The notes under the pieces were generated by a model, which was not told the origin of the DNA, ran no database searches, and saw only the letters and a program-made list of their open reading frames with translations. Shown here piece after piece: positions 24,580 through 36,300 of a stretch of 64,000 nucleotides of DNA; the first letter of the stretch is position 1, and every line of letters starts with the position of its first letter. A program made the translations under genes and the position numbers. Source of the DNA: Salinimicrobium marinum (GTDB lineage Bacteria > Bacteroidota > Bacteroidia > Flavobacteriales > Flavobacteriaceae); contig NZ_BMXB01000014.1 in NCBI RefSeq assembly GCF_014651535.1, positions 28,039 to 92,038 of the forward strand, read 5' to 3'.

Positions 24580-26199
24580 ATGAGATACTTTTCAATCTTT
24601 TTCGCCCTGATTTTTCTTGTTTCCTGTTCAGACGATGAAAATCCGGTTGTACAGCAGTATATATTGACCACAGGAGTTACTCCGGAAGATGGAGGATCTG
24701 TTTCTCCTTCCAAAGAGAATTATGTTTCAGGAGAGGTGCTGGAGCTGCTGGCGGAGCCTGCAAATGGCTATGAATTTATTTCCTGGGAAGGAGACCTTTC
24801 TGGAAATGAAAATCCGGTCGAGATTACCATGGACAGCGAAAAAAAGGTCACTGCCGTTTTTGAAAAATCTGCTGCTGCCGAATCCATTGTCATTTATACC
24901 ATCAATGATCCTCACGGAAAGATCAACAATTTTGCGCGGATCAAAGCGATCATTGATGCAGAAAAAGAAAATGAATCTCAGGTGTTCTTTGTGAGTGGAG
25001 GAGACATCTTCTCCGGAAATCCAATTGTTGATTATCATCCCGAAAAAGGCTCTCCTATAGTTGATCTTATGGGCAAAGCTGGAATGGATGTGAGCGTGAT
25101 TGGAAATCATGAATTTGACTACGGACAAAAAATTCTGAATAACAGAATGGAACAGGCTTCATTTCCGTTTTTGCTGGCCAATATCAGCAAAGAAAATGGA
25201 GAACTTAACCTTCCGGATGGACAGATAACCGTGGAAAAAGACGGTTTTAAAATTGCATTTATCGGGGTGGTGGAGACAGGTTCTCCCGGACATAAACCTT
25301 CAACCCATCCAAAAAAGATCACCGGACTCGAGTTTTCTGAAGGTGTGGATGCCGTAGGGGCTTATAAACATTCACAAGAGGTTCAGGATGCAGACCTGGT
25401 GGTGGCGCTAACGCATTACGGGCAGTATGGGGACAGGCAGATACTTCTAAAACACGATTTCATAGATCTGGTAGTTGGAGGTCACAATCATGCCGTGTAT
25501 AGTGAAAGGGTTGCTGGCCGGTATATGGTGCAATCGGGTTCAGACCTTGAATATCTAACAAAGTTGTCGCTGGAAGTGCGGAACGGAGAGATTACAAATT
25601 ATGAATATGAGCTAATTAATCTCGATGAGGTACACGTTCTGGATGAAGCTTTACAGGAGGAGATCACAGCCTATAATAACATTCCCGAACTTTTTGTGGA
25701 AATAGGAACTTCGCTGCAAAACCACAATTCGGCTGAAACAGGATGTTTTTATACCGATGCGCTTAGAACGATCACGGGTGCAGATCTTGTTTTTCAGAAT
25801 TACGGTGGGATCAGGGCCGGACTCGATTACGGAAAAATTACTCCTTTTGATATTTACACGATCGATCCCTTCGGAAATGGCCTAGATACTTTTAAAATGA
25901 CCGTAGCCGAATTGAAAGCTTTCTTCCATTCCGGCAGTGCACCATCTCTGGCTTATTCCGGAATTGAAATGGTGAATCGTAACGGATCTATCGATTTACT
26001 GGATTCTTCCGGAAAATCACTTCCCGATGATAAGATTCTTACTGTGGGATTAAACGATTATATATCTAACGTCTACCCGCAATACTTTGAAACCCCTGAA
26101 AAGACCTTTGAAAAAACGACTGCTGAATACATTATTGATTACCTCAAGGAATATCAGTCAGTGATCGATTACAAGAATTGTGAACGCAGTAGCAGGTAA
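24580..26199 (+). CDS. lipoprotein 5'-nucleotidase-like metallophosphatase
   Basis: A 539-residue lipoprotein (lipobox FLVSC, then SDDEN). Residues about 28-95 form a bacterial repeat domain of the InlB B type (GGSVSPSKENYVSGEVLEL, GYEFISWEGDLSG). The catalytic metallophosphatase part follows with IYTINDPHGKI, FVSGGDIFSG, VIGNHEFDYG and VVGGHNHAVY, the dimetal ligands. The 5'-nucleotidase C-terminal domain has ETGCFYTDALR and FQNYGGIRAGLD. It probably releases phosphate from nucleotides at the cell surface. The first D of the usual DxH motif is conserved as NDPH. Confidence 0.93.
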   Translation: MRYFSIFFALIFLVSCSDDENPVVQQYILTTGVTPEDGGSVSPSKENYVSGEVLELLAEPANGYEFISWEGDLSGNENPVEITMDSEKKVTAVFEKSAAAESIVIYTINDPHGKINNFARIKAIIDAEKENESQVFFVSGGDIFSGNPIVDYHPEKGSPIVDLMGKAGMDVSVIGNHEFDYGQKILNNRMEQASFPFLLANISKENGELNLPDGQITVEKDGFKIAFIGVVETGSPGHKPSTHPKKITGLEFSEGVDAVGAYKHSQEVQDADLVVALTHYGQYGDRQILLKHDFIDLVVGGHNHAVYSERVAGRYMVQSGSDLEYLTKLSLEVRNGEITNYEYELINLDEVHVLDEALQEEITAYNNIPELFVEIGTSLQNHNSAETGCFYTDALRTITGADLVFQNYGGIRAGLDYGKITPFDIYTIDPFGNGLDTFKMTVAELKAFFHSGSAPSLAYSGIEMVNRNGSIDLLDSSGKSLPDDKILTVGLNDYISNVYPQYFETPEKTFEKTTAEYIIDYLKEYQSVIDYKNCERSSR

Positions 26200-26311
26200 A
26201 AGCTGGAGCCATGATTTTGGTGTAAATTCAGAAGTTCAATGAAGCAGGAAAAAGGAGAAATATTTATTTACTTTTTTTATCTGAAAATTTAGCGAAAATC
26301 AAAAATTACAT

Positions 26312-26319
26312 TATATTTG
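26312..26319 (+). promoter_or_regulatory. -7 box of the tRNA-Asn pair
   Basis: TATATTTG is a perfect TAnnTTTG box, 24 bases before the first tRNA. The same kind of box precedes tRNA-Arg at 59600. Confidence 0.5.
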
Positions 26320-26343
26320 CAACCGCAAAAATGGTTGCGACAT

Positions 26344-26417
26344 TCCTCCTTAGCTCAGTTGGTTAGAGCATCTGACTGTTAATCAGAGGGTCCTTGGTTC
26401 GAGCCCAAGAGGAGGAG
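26344..26417 (+). tRNA. tRNA-Asn (GTT), first copy
   Basis: A 74-base cloverleaf: acceptor TCCTCCT / AGGAGGA, anticodon stem TCTGA / TCAGA around loop CTGTTAA (anticodon GTT at 26378-26380) and a T arm with GGTTCGAGCC. Discriminator G; CCA is not encoded. Confidence 0.95.
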
Positions 26418-26473
26418 CAAATTGAAAAGAGGGTTTAGTACCTCATTTGACCACACTAAAGACATATTGAAAT

Positions 26474-26547
26474 TCCTCCTTAGCTCAGCTGGTTAGAGCA
26501 TCTGACTGTTAATCAGAGGGTCCTTGGTTCGAGCCCAAGAGGGGGAG
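26474..26547 (+). tRNA. tRNA-Asn (GTT), second copy
   Basis: Nearly identical to the first copy, 56 bases downstream. It differs in the D loop (GCTGG for GTTGG) and by one acceptor base, giving a T-G wobble pair. Anticodon GTT. A terminator follows directly. Confidence 0.95.
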
Positions 26548-26552
26548 CAAAT

Positions 26553-26582
26553 AAAGCCTGACAGAAATGTTAGGCTTTTTTG
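26553..26582 (+). terminator. terminator of the tRNA-Asn operon
   Basis: An 11-bp stem with one wobble pair (AAAGCCTGACA / TGTTAGGCTTT), GAAA tetraloop and T run. Confidence 0.9.
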
Positions 26583-26603
26583 TTTCACAATTTGGTGGAT
26601 TGG

Positions 26604-26741
26604 ATGATGTACTGTGTTTTCATTTTATATTCTGAAGGGCTGGATCGATTTTATACTAGGTTCACATCAAATTTGGATGTAAAAATGAAATTTCACCTTA
26701 ATCCTAAAGTTTTAAAGCCTACAGCAAAGGCAAATGACTGA
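26604..26741 (+). pseudogene. remnant of a GIY-YIG endonuclease
   Basis: Frame 26604-26741 reads 45 codons beginning MMYCVFILYSEGLDRFYTRF, then TSNLDVKMKFHLNPKV and PTAKAND before TGA. Small flavobacterial GIY-YIG proteins begin with a very similar VYILYSxxLDRYYxGxT..LexRlxxHn pattern and continue with W after the ND. Here the YIG glycine is replaced by Arg, the Trp codon has become TGA, and the catalytic C-terminal half is missing. The relic lies just after the tRNA terminator. Confidence 0.7.
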
Positions 26742-26763
26742 GTTTTGGGATCACTCCTACAAA

Positions 26764-27046
26764 TTATGGACTAGGCAAAAAATTTGGTTATCTGGAGAGG
26801 AAGAATTCGATGTCTTTGACTTCTCTAACTGACTTCCAAAAGGCTTTTATTTTGAATTAGAAGATTCTCTCTTTATGTTATATGTTAACAACTACATTAC
26901 TTCCTACAGAATGTTTAGGTATAAATCAGGGGAGAAATTTATTTAAGAAGGCTATCTGGAAAAATTGTATTAATGATTCTTTGGACGGCGAAGGTGAATT
27001 AGGCAGCAGAACCACTTTCGAAAAAGCTTTTAATAAGGAGAAGTAA
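26764..27046 (+). pseudogene. decayed coding sequence of unknown family
   Basis: Translation of this AT-rich stretch gives protein-like segments interrupted by stops: LWTRQKIWLSGEEEFDVFDF, stop, LPKGFYFELEDSLFMLYV and RMFRYKSGEKFI, stop; after a frame change, GELGSRTTFEKAFNKEK and a stop at 27044. The amphipathic pattern looks like former coding sequence, but I cannot name the family. The rest of 27047-27247 shows nothing I can identify. Confidence 0.35.
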
Positions 27047-27247
27047 GTTCTGGCCAGTCTTTACAGTGGTATCAAATAAACTATCCTTCAACTCATAATT
27101 ATTCTCCTCCCCTTCTACCCTAAAAATTAGACGATTAGGATTGTGTCCAAATCAAATTTGGTCACCATTACATTCGTATTTTATCCTGTTAATTATCCTT
27201 TTTAACGTTTTTTTGCAATATTATAACATTTCATTTAACAGAATTTT

Positions 27248-27266
27248 CGCTCTACTAAGTAGAGCG
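27248..27266. promoter_or_regulatory. perfect 19-bp palindrome before the giant surface-protein gene
   Basis: CGCTCTACT-A-AGTAGAGCG has 9-base arms and a single-base centre, 44 bases upstream of the ATG at 27311 in otherwise AT-rich DNA. It may be an operator or a leader hairpin. No T run follows, so it is not a normal terminator. Confidence 0.5.
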
Positions 27267-27310
27267 TATTATTTAAGATCCTCCTTAATACCCATCAATT
27301 CTATTTCTAT

Positions 27311-30300
27311 ATGAAACAAAATTACATTCCGAAAATTCTAATTTTCTTTATTTTATGCCTCGGAGGTAAAGTGTCCTTTGCGCAGACTTTTGAGCAGGTT
27401 TTGCCTCCTCCTCCCGCCCCACAAATCCTTCCCGACTTTAAAGGAGTACAACATAGCTCGATTGCTTTTGCCGATGTAGATGGAGATGGTGACCAGGATG
27501 TATTAATAGCCGGTGGTTCTGGTGATATGAACGGAGGTACGATGGGAGGGGAAGGAGCTAGTGCTATTCTATATCTTAATGATGGATCTGGCGACTACAC
27601 AGAAGCTACAGGAACTCCTTTTATGGGAGTACAAAAGGGTTCCGTAGCTTTTGCCGATGTAGATGGAGATGGTGACCAGGATGTGTTGATAACCGGTAGT
27701 ACTGGTGGCATGTATGGTGACGGGGAGTCTGTTGCTAAACTATATCTCAATAATGGATTCGGTAACTTTTCAGAACTTTTAGATACCCCTTTCGAAGGTG
27801 TGCAAAATAGTTCCGTAGCTTTTGCCGATGTAGATGGAGATGGTGACCAGGATGTGCTAATTACTGGAATGTCTGGTGATTATTATAATGGAATTACTAA
27901 TTCTCAACTTTATTTGAATGATGGTAATGGCAACTATACGAAAGATAACACTAATTTCTTTGAAGGAGTGCAGTACGGCTCCATAGCTTTTGCCGATGTA
28001 GATGGAGATAGCGATCAGGATGTTTTAATCACAGGAATTTCTGGTGATGAGTGGCAAGGAGTTCGCGGTTCTACGCTTTATATCAACGACGGTTTGGGAA
28101 ATTTCTTAGAAGACATAAATACTCCTTTCCCGGGAGTGGGAAATAGTTCTATAGCTTTTGCAGATATTGATGGGGATAATGATCAGGATGTATTGATCAC
28201 AGGCATGGATATTAACTACAATTCGATTGCCAAACTTTATAAAAATGATGGTGGTGGTAATTATTCAGAATCAACAGGTACTTCTTTCGAAGGAGTAGAA
28301 AATAGTTCCGTGGCTTTTGCTGATGTAGATGGAGATAGTGATCAGGATCTGTTAATCACAAGCTATAATATTTCCAGACTTTACAAGAATGATGGCTCGG
28401 GCAATTATATGGAAGATATTAATAATTCTTTTGCAGGAGCGCAATATAGTTCTATAGCTTTTGCAGATATAGATGGGGACAATGATCAGGACGTATTGAT
28501 CACAGGTGGAGATAATCACTTAACACCTGTTGCCAAATTATATGTGAATATTGGTGCCGGTAATTATGTAGAACCCACAGGAACATTTTTCCCAGGAGTG
28601 CAAAACAGTTCTATAGCTTTTGCTGATATAGATGGAGATAATGACCAGGATGTATTGATCACTGGACATGATAATTCATATAACCGCATCGGAAAACTTT
28701 ATAAAAATGACGGTTTTGGCAATTATTCAATAGTCACGGGAACTTCTTTCGCAGAAGTGGAAAATGGCTCTATAGCTTTTGCCGATGTAGATGGAGATGG
28801 TGATCAGGATGTGTTGATTACAGGTATGGATAATTCCAATAATCGTATCGCAAATCTTTATAAAAATGACGGCTCCGGCCATTATTCCGAAGTGATGGGA
28901 ACTCCTTTCACAGGCGTGCAAAATAGTTCCATGGCTTTTGCCGATGTAGATGGAGATGGTGATCAGGATGTCTTGATCACGGGGGCAGTGAGTAACTTGA
29001 CATCTAGTGTTTCTTCAAAACTCTATAAAAACGACGGTCTGGGTAATTTTTCAGAAGTTACAGGAACCCCTTTTGAAGGAGTGCAGGACGGCTCCATGGC
29101 TTTTGCCGATGTAGATGGAGATGGTGACCAGGATGTGTTGATAACAGGTAGGAGCACGCCGTATTCTAATGTTATCACCAAACTTTATAAAAATAATGGA
29201 GTTGGCAATTATACAGAAGTCACAGGTGCCCCTTTCACAGGAATGTATAATGGTTCTGTAGCTTTAGCCGATATAGATGGAGATAATGACCAAGACGTAT
29301 TGATCACAGGCTATAATAACACTTCCTACAGACCAATCGCCAAACTTTATAAGAATGATGGTGCCGGTAATTATTCTGAAGTTACCGGCATGCCTTTCAC
29401 AGGAGTACAAAATAGCTCCCTAGGTTTTGCCGATGTTGATGGAGATGGTTTCCAAGATGTGATGATCACAGGTAGCAATGATAGTTATAATCCTATTACC
29501 AAACTTTATAAAAATGATGGCACAGGTAATTACACGGAAGTTTTAGGGCTTCCTTTCAAAGGTGTGCATTACGGTTCTATAGCTTTTGCCGATATAGATA
29601 GAGATAATGATAAAGATGTGCTTATTATAGGTACAACTGAAAATGGTTCTATTTCTACTTTGTATAGAAATACCAGTTTTGCAGCCAATACCCCACCCAC
29701 CGCGGCTGCCGTGACCTTTTCAGGTACCTTAGAAGTTGGTAAAACCCTTGAAGGGAATTATTCTTATAATGATACTGACAGCGATCCCGAATCCTGCTCC
29801 ACCTATATATGGTATCGGGCTGATGACGCTTCCGGAACTAATAAAGCGGCTATTAGCGAGGCCACTGATAAAACCTATGAGTTACAAACTACAGATGTTG
29901 GTAAATACATAAGCTTTGAAGTCACGCCCAATGATGGAACCAATGCCGGTACGGCAGTGGAAAGTGACCTGCAAGGGCCAGTAATTGCGATCCATCCAGA
30001 TGAAAACAACATTCTGTATGTCAATAAAAATGTCACAGGGGATGGCAGCGGCGATTCCTGGGCCAATGCCCTTCCAGAATTAGCCGAAGCATTAAAATAT
30101 GCCAAAAACAATGAAAGTAACTGGGAGAATTCTCCCTTGCAGATATGGGTAGCCGGTGGAACGTATAAACCGCTTTACAGCCCACGTGATGGTGCTAATT
30201 TTGCCGATGAAGGCCGCGACAATGCTTTTTTATTGGTAAAGAATGTACAACTTTATGGCGGTTTTGCAGGTGCGGAAACCGCTTTGAACCAGCGCGATTT

Positions 30301-33300
30301 GGGTATTGAAGCAAATGTCAGTATTTTAAGTGGTGATTTTAACGGTGACGATGTCGCGAGCGGGAGTGGCAGTACACTGAGTATTACCGGGAATAGTGAA
30401 AATGCCTATCACGTGGTGCTAAGTTCTGGTGCTGTGGGCAGTGCCCGCCTTGATGGGTTCACTATTAGTGGGGGGAACGCGAATGGAAGTTCAGATTTTA
30501 CCGTTCATTCAAATACACTTTGGCGTAATAGAGGTGGAGGAATGTTCAATTCGTCTTCTTCCCCACAATTGGTCAATATAAAGGTTGTTCAAAATTCAAC
30601 ACAAAATTATGGTGCAGGGATGGTCAATTATGATTCTTCCCCACAATTAGTCAGCGTAATTATTACGAATAATTTGGCAATAGATCATTGGGCCGGTGGT
30701 ATGTTTAATGCTCATTCTTCCCCTAAATTGATTAATGTGAGCATTGTAGATAATTGGGCGCCGAATGATGCGGCAATGTACAATGGTTCCTCTGTTCCGG
30801 AATTTTACAACTCGATCGTTTGGGGAGGGATAAAACTTTCTCTTGGAGGCAACTACATCGCCCAGTACAGTCTCATCCAGGATAACAATAATACTTCCAA
30901 TGGTAATATAGATGCTACCGGACTTGTTGAAGCCGACATCTTCGCCGATCCGGGAAACGGTGATTTCAGCCTTAAAACAGCTAGTCCCGCAATCAATTCA
31001 GGTAACAATGGATTATTTCCCGGAGATTTACAAAACGCTACAGATTTGGCGGGAAATCCAAGGCTTTCTGAAGAAGCTATAGATATGGGTGCTTACGAAA
31101 TTTTGGATTCTAAAGCCCCAACAGTTGTCATTTCCACTACGGAAATCAGTCCAAGCAATGCAGAAAGCTTTCTGGTAACCGTAAAATTCAGTGAAGATGT
31201 AACTGGTTTTGATGCTTCCGATTTGGTTGTTGCCAATGCAGAAGTAGAAAACTTTAAGGAACAGGATGGCAGTTACTTTTTTGAGCTGAAACCCATAGAA
31301 GATGGAACGGTTAGCGTAGATATCGAGAGCAATGTAGCTGAAGATACAGCGGGAAATTCGAATGAAGCTGCAACACAATTTAGTATTGAGAGTGATAGGA
31401 CGGCCCCAACCGTAAAAATTAGCAGTACGGAAAGCGATCCCAGCAATGCAGATAGCGTTTCAATAAATATAGAATTTAGCGAGAAAGTATCAGGTTTTGA
31501 AGTGTCCGATTTGAAGATTACTAACGGGACAGCAGAAAATTTTGAAGGTGAACATGATTCGTTTAGTTTCGATTTAAAACCCACAGAAAGAGGCACCGTA
31601 AAGATCGATATCGAGGGCAATGTAGCTGAAGATACAGCGGGGAATGCCAATAAAGCTGCAACACGATTCAGTATTTATTTTAAAGTTTCAGCAGAAATCG
31701 CAACAAACAGCACCCAAACTTTCACTTATGATGGAACTGTAAAAAATGTGGTGGCAAGTCTCAACAATGAGGAAGGTAGCTTAGAATATTTCCCGGAAAA
31801 AGGATATATCAATGTAGGGACTTATCCAATCACAGTTTCCGCAGCCGAAACCGAGCATTATTTGGCGGTTTCCAAAGAAGTGAATTTAGTTATTGAACCT
31901 GCAACTATTACAGGAGTGACCTTTGAAGATGATAGTTTCTCTTATAATGGTGAAGCTCACAGCTTAACCGTAACCGGACTTCCGGAAGGTGCTACAGTAG
32001 CTTATGCCGATAATGGGCAAATTAATGCAGGGACTTATAAAGTAACTGCAACAGTAAGTCAGGAAAATTACAATGATAAAGTACTGACTGCCGACCTTAT
32101 TATCGAAAAGGCTAAAGCCGTAATCACTGCAGAGACATTACAAGCCTTTACCTATGACGGTACTTCAAAAGCAGTAACTGCAAGTTTAAACCATTCAGAA
32201 ACTGAATTGGCTTATACTTCTCAACAAGGATACACCAATGCAGGAACTTATCCTGTTACGATTTCCGCAGAAGAGACAGACAATTATCTATCAACTTCAA
32301 GAGAAGTGTCGCTGGTAATTGAAAATGCAGAGATCACAGGTGTGGCTTTTGAAGATAATACCTTTACTTATGATGGCACTTCAAAATCCATTGAAGTTAG
32401 TAGTCTTCCTGAAGGAGCTTCTGTTAGTTATGAGAATAACGATCAAACGGAAGCAGGAACTTACGAAGTAACTGCGACGGTAAGTCAGGAAAATTACAAT
32501 GATCAAGTATTGAATGCAGATCTTGTGATTAACAAAGCAGCAGCGGTAATCACTGCTGAGGCCGTACGAACTTTTACGTATGACGGAATTGAAAAATCAG
32601 TAACTGCAAGTTTAAACCATTTAGAAACTGAATTGGTGTACACTCCTCAACAGGCTTATACCACTGCCGGAACTTATGAAGTGACTGTTTCTGCTGAAGA
32701 GACAGACAATTATCTATCAGCTTCAAAAGAAGTGTCGCTGGTAATCGAAAATGCAGAAATTGAAGGAGTGGCCTTTGAAGGTGATACCTTCACTTATAAT
32801 GGTGAAGCTCATAGTTTAGCCGTGACCGGACTTCCGGAAGGTGCATCAGTAGAATATGCCGATAATGGGCAAATCAATGCAGGAACTTATAAAGTAACTG
32901 CAACAATAAGTCAGAAAAATTACAATGATCAAGTACTGACTGCTGATCTTGTGATTAACAAATCAGAAGCCATCATCACTGCCGATGCTGTCCAAACCAT
33001 CATTTATGATGGAATAGTGAAGAATGTTGCGGCCAGTCTAAACAATTCAGAAGCTATTTTAACTTATACTCCTGCACAAGGATACACTGATGCTGGAACC
33101 TATGAAGTAACTATTTCCTCAGAAGAGACTGACAATTACTTGCCGGCTACCAAAGAAGTGTCTTTAGTGATCGAAAATGCTGAAATCACTGGAGTGATTT
33201 TTGAAGGTGATACTTTCATTTATGAAGGAATCTCACACAGCTTAGCAGTAACCGGTCTTCCAGCAGGCGCTACAGTAGAATATGACAACAACGGACAAAC

Positions 33301-36300
33301 CAATGCAGGAACTTATACAGTGACTGCAACCGTAAGCCAGGAAAATCATAATGATAAAATCCTGACTGCTGATCTTGTGATTAACAAATCAGAAGCCATC
33401 ATCACTGCCGATGCTGTCCAAACCATCATTTATGATGGAATAGTGAAGAATGTTGCTGCTAGTCTAAATAATTCTGAAACTGTGTTGAATTATGCTCCAG
33501 CACAAGGATTTACAAATGCAGGAACCTATGGAGTAACTATTTCCTCAGAAGAGACTGACAACTATTTATCAGCTTCAAAAGAAGTGTCGCTGGTAATCAA
33601 AAATGCAGAAATCGAAGGAGTAGCCTTTGAAGATGAAACTTTCACTTACAATGGTGAAATCCACAGCTTAGCCGTAACCGGACTTCCGGAAGGGGCTACA
33701 GTAGAATATGCTAACAACGGACAAATCAATGCAGGAACTTATACAGTGACTGCTACTGTTAGTCAGGAAAACTATAATGATAAAATCCTGACTGCTGATC
33801 TTGTGATTTACAAATCAGAAGCTATCATCACTGCCGATGCTGTCCAAACCTTCACTTATGATGGAATAGTGAAGAATGTTGCTGCTAGTCTAAATCATTC
33901 TGAAACCGTGTTGACTTATGCTCCAGCACAAGGATTTACAAATGCAGGAACCTATGATGTGACTATCTTTGCCGAAGAAACCGATAATTACCTGGCTACT
34001 TCAAAAGAAGTTTCGCTGGTTATCGAAAATGCAGAAATCGAAAGAGTGGCCTTTGAAGATGATACCTTCATCTATAATGGTGAAGCTCACACCTTAGCCG
34101 TGAGCGGACTTTCGCAAGGAGCTTCAGTAACGTATGTCGATAATGGGAAAATTAATGCAGGGACTTATAAAGTAACTGCTACGGTGAGTCAGGAAAACTT
34201 TAATGATAAAGTATTGACTGCCGATCTAATAATCAAAAAAGCTGAAGCGATAATCACTGCGGAAGCCGTTCAAACTTTCACTTACGATGGAACAGTTAAG
34301 AATGTTGCTGCTAGTCTAAATCATTCTGAAACCGTGTTGACTTATGCTCCAGCACAAGGATTTACAAATGCAGGAACCTATGATGTGACTATCTTTGCCG
34401 AAGAAACCGATAATTACCTGGCTACTTCAAAAGAAGTTTCGCTGGTTATCGAAAATGCAGAAATCGAAAGAGTGGCCTTTGAAGATGATACCTTCATTTA
34501 TAATGGTGAAGCTCACACCTTAGCCGTGAGCGGACTTTCGCAAGGAGCTTCAGTAACGTATGCCGATAATATGCAAATTAATGCAGGAACTTATACTGTG
34601 ACTGCAACCGTAAGCCAGGAAAACTTTAATGATAAAATACTGACTGCGGATCTTATAATTAAGAAAGCTGAAGCTCTAATCACTGCGGAAGCCGTTCAAA
34701 CTTTCACCTATGATGGTACTGAAAAAACAGTAACTGCTAGCTTAAACCATTCAGAAACTACATTAACCTATGACCCTGCACAAGGATTTAATGATGCCGG
34801 AACGTATCCCATTACTCTTTCTGCCGAAGAAACCGACAATTATTTGTCTGCTTCCGAAGAAGTTTCACTGGTAATTGAAAATGCAGAAATTGAAGGAGTA
34901 GCATTTGAAGGTGAAACCTTCATTTATGATGGAACTTCAAAAAGTATTTACGTTACTGGTCTGCCTGATGGTGCTACCGTGAAGTATGAGAACAACGGGC
35001 AAATCAATGCGGGAATTTATTCAGTGACGGCAACGATAAGCCAGAAGAATTACAATAGTAAGGTACTGGCTGCTGATCTTGTGATCGAAAAAGCTGAAAC
35101 GGTAATCACTGCAGATGCCGTACAAACTTTCACTTATGATAGGACGGTAAAGAATATTGTCGGAAGCCTGAATCATGAGGAAACAGAAATGACGTATGCT
35201 CCTGCACAGGGATATACCAATGCCGGAAAATATGATGTAACTATCTCTGCTGAAGAAACTAACAATTACCTGGCTGCTTCCAAAAAAGTAAGGCTGGTAG
35301 TTACATCTACCGATATTGAAGGTGTAAGGTTTGATGATGCCACCTTCACGTATGATGGCCAACCACACAGCTTAGCTGTTAGCGGAATGCCTGAAGGTGC
35401 CAGCGTTACCTACAGCAATAATGTTAACGTAAATGCAGGCACTTATACAGTGACAGCTAATATTAGTAAGGAAAACTTTAATGATAAAGTTCTTACTGCT
35501 GTTTTGACTATTGAGAAGGCTGTACAGAGTATCACTTTTGAAGAACTTTCAGATAGAAACCTTCAAACAGATGAGGATTTTCTCTTGCATGCTACTTCAA
35601 CTTCAGAATTAGCTGTGAAGTATTCCTATACTTCTGAAGTTGCTGAACCTGCAGCTTCTGTTAGCCCACGTGGTTTTGTGAAATTGCTTACTGCGGGGCA
35701 AATAAGCATTACCGCCACGCAGTCAGGAAACCAGAACTATGAAGCGGCCGCTCCTGTCACCAGGATGCTTAACATTACAAGCAGTGAAGCAAAACTGAAC
35801 AATGTGGTCATCAATGGTACCACTTACGCTAGTCCTTCCGCAGAGATTTATTACCTTATCGGGTGTGGCAGTGATGAGAATGGGGTGCAAATACGAATGG
35901 AAACCAATCGTGGCTCTTCCGCAGATCACGCCGAAGTGTTTACTATCGCCACTCCTGCTCCTGGGATTTACAATGAGACCATAACGGTAACTTCAGGAGA
36001 TGGAAATGCACAAAGGGTTTATCAAATTAAAGTAGAAAAGACGTTCAAGTTTGAAGATATCGTTGTTCAGAAGTTTAACAATGTGCTTCTGGTAAATAAC
36101 AATCCTGAAACCAATGGAGGCTATAGGTTTGAAAGCTACAAATGGTACAGAAACGGAGCACTTATTGGTACCGGGCAGTATTTTTCTGAAGGTAATAATT
36201 TCAGTGATCAGCTGGATTCTGGGAGTACTTATCATGTGGAAATGATAACTGAAGATGGTGAAATACTCAGAACCTGCTCCACTGTAATCCAGATTAAAAA

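Noticed and set aside
26319..26338. GCAACC..GGTTGC inverted repeat before the first tRNA-Asn
   Set aside because: Six-base arms overlapping the promoter box and transcript start region; too short to claim a function.
26418..26473. Segment between the two tRNA-Asn genes as a mobile insert with att sites
   Set aside because: Only 56 bases with no coding capacity; a simple tandem duplication explains it.
31690..35525. Regular repeats as a CRISPR or non-coding satellite array
   Set aside because: Units are 426 bp, in frame throughout and encode MBG domains; there are no short direct repeats with unique spacers.
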